From RGIG8748 sp045544515 (GTDB taxonomy: Bacteria > Bacillota > Clostridia > UMGS1810), in the NCBI GenBank assembly GCA_045544515.1, contig JAZPZD010000004.1:1-64000 (forward strand): a stretch of DNA of 64,000 bases, written 5' to 3'. The position numbers and the translations under genes were made by a program. Under the pieces are notes generated by a model that saw only the letters and a list, made by a program, of their open reading frames with translations, searched no databases and was not told the DNA's origin. Shown piece after piece: positions 61,046 through 64,000 of the stretch (its first letter is position 1; the number at the start of each line of letters is the position of its first letter).

Positions 61046-62941
61046 ATGAAGAGAATTTTTGGTGTACTTGTGGTAATTATGATTATTTTTACAACAAGTC
61101 AGGCTGCGTTTGTTTATCCGCAGTACACAGGTGATAACCGCACCGATGCCAAAATCACAGAAAGAGTAAATATTGTATTTGACAACAGCGGCCACGAATA
61201 TGTCAAAGAGATGCTAATTGACATACTCTCTGCCGCATCCGTTGCAGAGAAATCGGAAATATGGATTTATCCCATTTCCGGCAATGTAAAGCCGATAAAG
61301 GTAGAACCGGGCAAGGACTTTGCAGAAAAGTACTTTAACTCCTATTCCAAGTCGAGCAACGAATTCAAAGACGAAAATGTCATAGAAAAAGCTCTGGGCG
61401 ATTTAAATAAAGACAGTAAGTACGAAACAAAGAGATTTGTTTTGTATGCTAACCACGAAACCTCTCAGCTTCGCAGTGAGTATCAAATATACTCCTCTAT
61501 GTCAAAATATATGCACGAAAATCCTGATATTATATTTTCTGTCTTGGCTGCATCGGGATATATGTTGGAATACGATAGTGTTTCTGATAGTAACTATTTG
61601 TATGATGTATTTTCCGACTACTATGCCAAACTCGAAAACTATGACACCATACCCGAACAGAACCTTTTGAATTTTATGCTTGTTAAGAACGGCTATTCTT
61701 CGGGCGAGGCATCGTACGACGAGAAAAACGGTGTTATCAGGATAGAAAAAGGCAAAGGCGATAACAATATTTATGTCAAGATAAATGGAAGCAGCACCGG
61801 CTATGTAAGAACAGAAAACGGCAGAGAAAACAAGGAACTCGATGTCTATCTTGGCGGATGTATGATGGGAACAGATGCATATAATACATATCTCAAAAAA
61901 TCAAAGGTTTCCGGAGTTGCGTTAAGCTACAATCACTTGGTTATGGAGACCGGTCAGGACGGATACAATATGGCATCTGCACTCTATACTGCAGACGGTG
62001 AGTATGTAAATCCCGCCGAGGATACTATGTATATACCTGCCATTAATGCCGATAGCGTTGTTGTGTATCACAGAAGCACAAAAGGTTCGGGCGTATGCGG
62101 CAAAAAAGTAACCTACAAAACAAAGCAGGATAAGGAAATTTTAAATTCCAATGCACCGACAGAAACCGAAAGCAGTTTTTCCGGACTTTCTTATTCCGAA
62201 AAGAAACAGGCTATATCGGATGCTTTTTCTACAGCTGCGTCTTCATCATCTCCGACAAAAAAATCCAATTCCTTCTTTAGTGTAATAGGAAAGATATTTA
62301 GCTTTATATTTAAATTAATATTTTTTGTTTTGAGATTGGCAATATTTGCATTTATCATATTCTTTATTGCCAACAAAAAGTTCAGAAGTTATGTGCAATT
62401 AAAAATCCTTGACTCAAAGTTTGGCCCTAAATACGAAAGCATAGTCAAAAAGGTTAAAAAGATTATCACAGATATTGCAGGTTCCGGTGTCAAAATACGC
62501 GGAGATGCCGACCTCAAGGGCAAATTTGTATTTATATCCAAGGCAAGCGCAGATATGGGACTTCCCAACAACAGAATTTCTTTGGTAGTAAAGGAGCTCG
62601 AATCCAGAGGTGTCAAGTGCTGGCTTTCCGAAAACGGCATCAAACCCGGTCAGGACTACAATGTGGTATTGCCCGAAGCTATAAAGAGCTGCACATTATT
62701 CTTGCTCTTTGTTTCGCCGATGTCTGTTAAATCATCGGAGGTTGTGTCGGAAATAGGAACGGCAAAGGAACACAAAAAGCCAATTATTCCCGTACAGATT
62801 GAGCCTTTTGATTTGTTCAAGGAGCATCAAAACTGGGCATATATGTTAAAACAATATCAAAAGACAGATTTGTTCCGTTCAAAGACAGAAGAAATCAAAG
62901 CCCTTGCAGACCACATAGAAAAAACCTTTAACGGATTATAA
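61046..62941 (+). CDS. Transmembrane protein with cytoplasmic TIR domain
   Basis: The 631-residue protein has a signal peptide (about 1-20), a large outer domain (about 21-400) starting with a vWA-like strand (RVNIVFDNSGHEY), a serine-rich linker, a membrane helix (about 408-442) and a C-terminal TIR domain (about 491-605). The TIR part shows KFVFISKASAD, ESRGVKCWLSENGIKPGQDY, SCTLFLLFVSP and a glutamate (Glu569) in SSEVVSEIG where NAD-cleaving TIR enzymes have their catalytic residue. The layout suggests an outer sensor controlling NAD cleavage inside, or a scaffold (inference). The ATG follows AGGGGG. Confidence 0.82.
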   Translation: MKRIFGVLVVIMIIFTTSQAAFVYPQYTGDNRTDAKITERVNIVFDNSGHEYVKEMLIDILSAASVAEKSEIWIYPISGNVKPIKVEPGKDFAEKYFNSYSKSSNEFKDENVIEKALGDLNKDSKYETKRFVLYANHETSQLRSEYQIYSSMSKYMHENPDIIFSVLAASGYMLEYDSVSDSNYLYDVFSDYYAKLENYDTIPEQNLLNFMLVKNGYSSGEASYDEKNGVIRIEKGKGDNNIYVKINGSSTGYVRTENGRENKELDVYLGGCMMGTDAYNTYLKKSKVSGVALSYNHLVMETGQDGYNMASALYTADGEYVNPAEDTMYIPAINADSVVVYHRSTKGSGVCGKKVTYKTKQDKEILNSNAPTETESSFSGLSYSEKKQAISDAFSTAASSSSPTKKSNSFFSVIGKIFSFIFKLIFFVLRLAIFAFIIFFIANKKFRSYVQLKILDSKFGPKYESIVKKVKKIITDIAGSGVKIRGDADLKGKFVFISKASADMGLPNNRISLVVKELESRGVKCWLSENGIKPGQDYNVVLPEAIKSCTLFLLFVSPMSVKSSEVVSEIGTAKEHKKPIIPVQIEPFDLFKEHQNWAYMLKQYQKTDLFRSKTEEIKALADHIEKTFNGL

Positions 62942-62957
62942 TAATGAGGAAAACAAA

Positions 62958-64000
62958 ATGAATTCTATTTATCAGATACAGTCACAGATAGTTTGCATTG
63001 TATTTCTGGCAGTACTTAAATATTTTATCCAAAGCGTAAAACAAGAGCACACATACAGGTTTTTAAACCGTATGTGCGCACTTGTGTTAATTTCTTCTGT
63101 TTCTGATATACTCCGGGTTCTTTTTGTTGGAAAGGCAAGCATTGTCTGGGCTATATACATTTCTTCTTCGGTATACTACATAAGCCTCTTTGCAGTGTGC
63201 TTTTTGTGGTTGTGCTACTGCGAGGTTGTATATGAGCTCAAAATCAGAACAAATACCTGTTACAAAATATTAAAAAGCATACCTTTTGCCATTTTGTGTC
63301 TGCTTGTTTTGTCATCACCGTATTTAAAAACCATATATTTTTGCGACAAAAGCGGTATATTGCATAGTGGCGAAATGTATTACTCCATAGCGATTGTACT
63401 TTTTTATACATTTCTTCCCCTTGCTATGGCGTACAGATGTGCAAAGAAATCGGGTCTGAAAAAGACAACAAAGGAATATGTGTCAAATGCACTGGTTGCT
63501 CTTGTATGCTCGGTGATAGTGCTAATGAATTATGTATTTGTAAAAGACGGACTTAGACTATCTGTATACGGGGTAATACTGACAGTGTTTGTTGTTTTTG
63601 CAAGGTCGCAGCACAAAACCATTCATACAGACAATCTTACAAAGCTCTCTAACCGTTATGGAATGGATGAGGAAATAAAAGAGCAGTTGGAAGAGTATGC
63701 AAAAGATAAAAGCGACTCCTTTTATGTAATAACCTGCGATATGAATAATTTCAAGACCATTAATGACACCTGGGGTCACAAGGAGGGCGACAGAGCACTC
63801 AAACTTGTTTCAAACGCTTTGGACAGAGCGTGCCAGGATTTTGACGCCGAGGCATTTCGTGTCGGCGGAGACGAATTTGTCATCATCACAGATGCCTCGG
63901 AAGAGGTTTCGGCACACAAGGTATGCGACGCAGTAAGAAGTGAACTTGACAGCATAGATTTCAGGAATGATTTTAATCTCGAAATCAGTATGGGTGTTGC
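62958..64000 (+). CDS. Membrane-bound GGDEF domain protein (diguanylate cyclase), cut by the window end
   Basis: The visible 347 codons encode about six hydrophobic helices (residues 8-215) and then a GGDEF domain: TDNLTKLSNRYGMDEEI, ITCDMNNFKTINDTWGHKEGD and VGGDEFVII (Gly303-Phe307), all intact for cyclic di-GMP synthesis. The C-terminus lies beyond base 64000. The ATG at 62958 follows AATGAGGAAAAC, 16 bases after the TIR gene, so it is probably the same transcript. A trailing EAL or other domain cannot be excluded. Confidence 0.88.
   Translation, partial: MNSIYQIQSQIVCIVFLAVLKYFIQSVKQEHTYRFLNRMCALVLISSVSDILRVLFVGKASIVWAIYISSSVYYISLFAVCFLWLCYCEVVYELKIRTNTCYKILKSIPFAILCLLVLSSPYLKTIYFCDKSGILHSGEMYYSIAIVLFYTFLPLAMAYRCAKKSGLKKTTKEYVSNALVALVCSVIVLMNYVFVKDGLRLSVYGVILTVFVVFARSQHKTIHTDNLTKLSNRYGMDEEIKEQLEEYAKDKSDSFYVITCDMNNFKTINDTWGHKEGDRALKLVSNALDRACQDFDAEAFRVGGDEFVIITDASEEVSAHKVCDAVRSELDSIDFRNDFNLEISMGV

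Overview
The window looks like chromosome of a strictly anaerobic, probably spore-forming member of the Clostridia (Bacillota). Support comes from the long Firmicute-type SRP RNA with an Alu domain next to dnaX, sporulation genes (yqfC, yqfD and a ylbJ-like gene, with a sigma-E-like promoter), strong Shine-Dalgarno sites, frequent TTG/GTG starts, pyruvate phosphate dikinase, and oxygen-sensitive glycyl-radical chemistry. No rRNA, tRNA, CRISPR array, insertion sequence or prophage was seen.

Layout. 1-190: long imperfect palindrome. 207-6530: DUF2130 gene, a Dabb gene, cca-dus, the frame-broken remnant of a glycoside hydrolase, SRP RNA and dnaX. 6615-9977: threonine operon hom-thrB-lysC. 10076-15347: rlmB, a copper ATPase, ACT protein, UPF0210 protein, RNase M5. 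15868-23330: G5/3D cell-wall protein, ylbJ-like gene, and the conserved cluster yqfC-yqfD-phoH-ybeY-dgkA-era-yqzL-recO. 23501-27049: ppdK and a TIM-barrel isomerase. 27108-32241 (minus): carA-carB, where carB is fused in frame to a complete dapF and CarA has lost its glutaminase triad.

32500-46800 (minus): a DeoR-type regulator and a glycyl-radical bacterial microcompartment (BMC) locus in two operons. One (46800 to 41973) encodes a HAD phosphatase, diol/glycerol dehydratase, its activase, an EutS-type shell protein and an EutP GTPase. The other (41852 to 33339) encodes a fuculose/rhamnulose-phosphate-type aldolase, a DUF336 protein, an alcohol dehydrogenase with an extra N-terminal segment, five shell proteins, a PduS-like flavoprotein, an aldehyde dehydrogenase and PduL. 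Together they predict conversion of a deoxysugar phosphate to lactaldehyde, 1,2-propanediol, propanal, then propanol and propionyl phosphate.

46930-56870: HAD phosphatase, lon-engB-pcrA, yerC, a methyltransferase, galT-galK and the dITP/XTP pyrophosphatase gene. 56954-58240 (minus): a DacF-like protein that has lost all three active-site motifs. 58482-64000: the least familiar part, apparently one transcription unit: DUF4430 lipoprotein; membrane protein with nucleotide-binding-like domains and a C-terminal RyR-like motif; stand-alone RyR-domain protein; transmembrane protein with a cytoplasmic TIR domain; and a membrane GGDEF protein cut by the window end. A TIR domain beside RyR domains suggests an NAD-derived signalling or defence system and is my main candidate for something undescribed.
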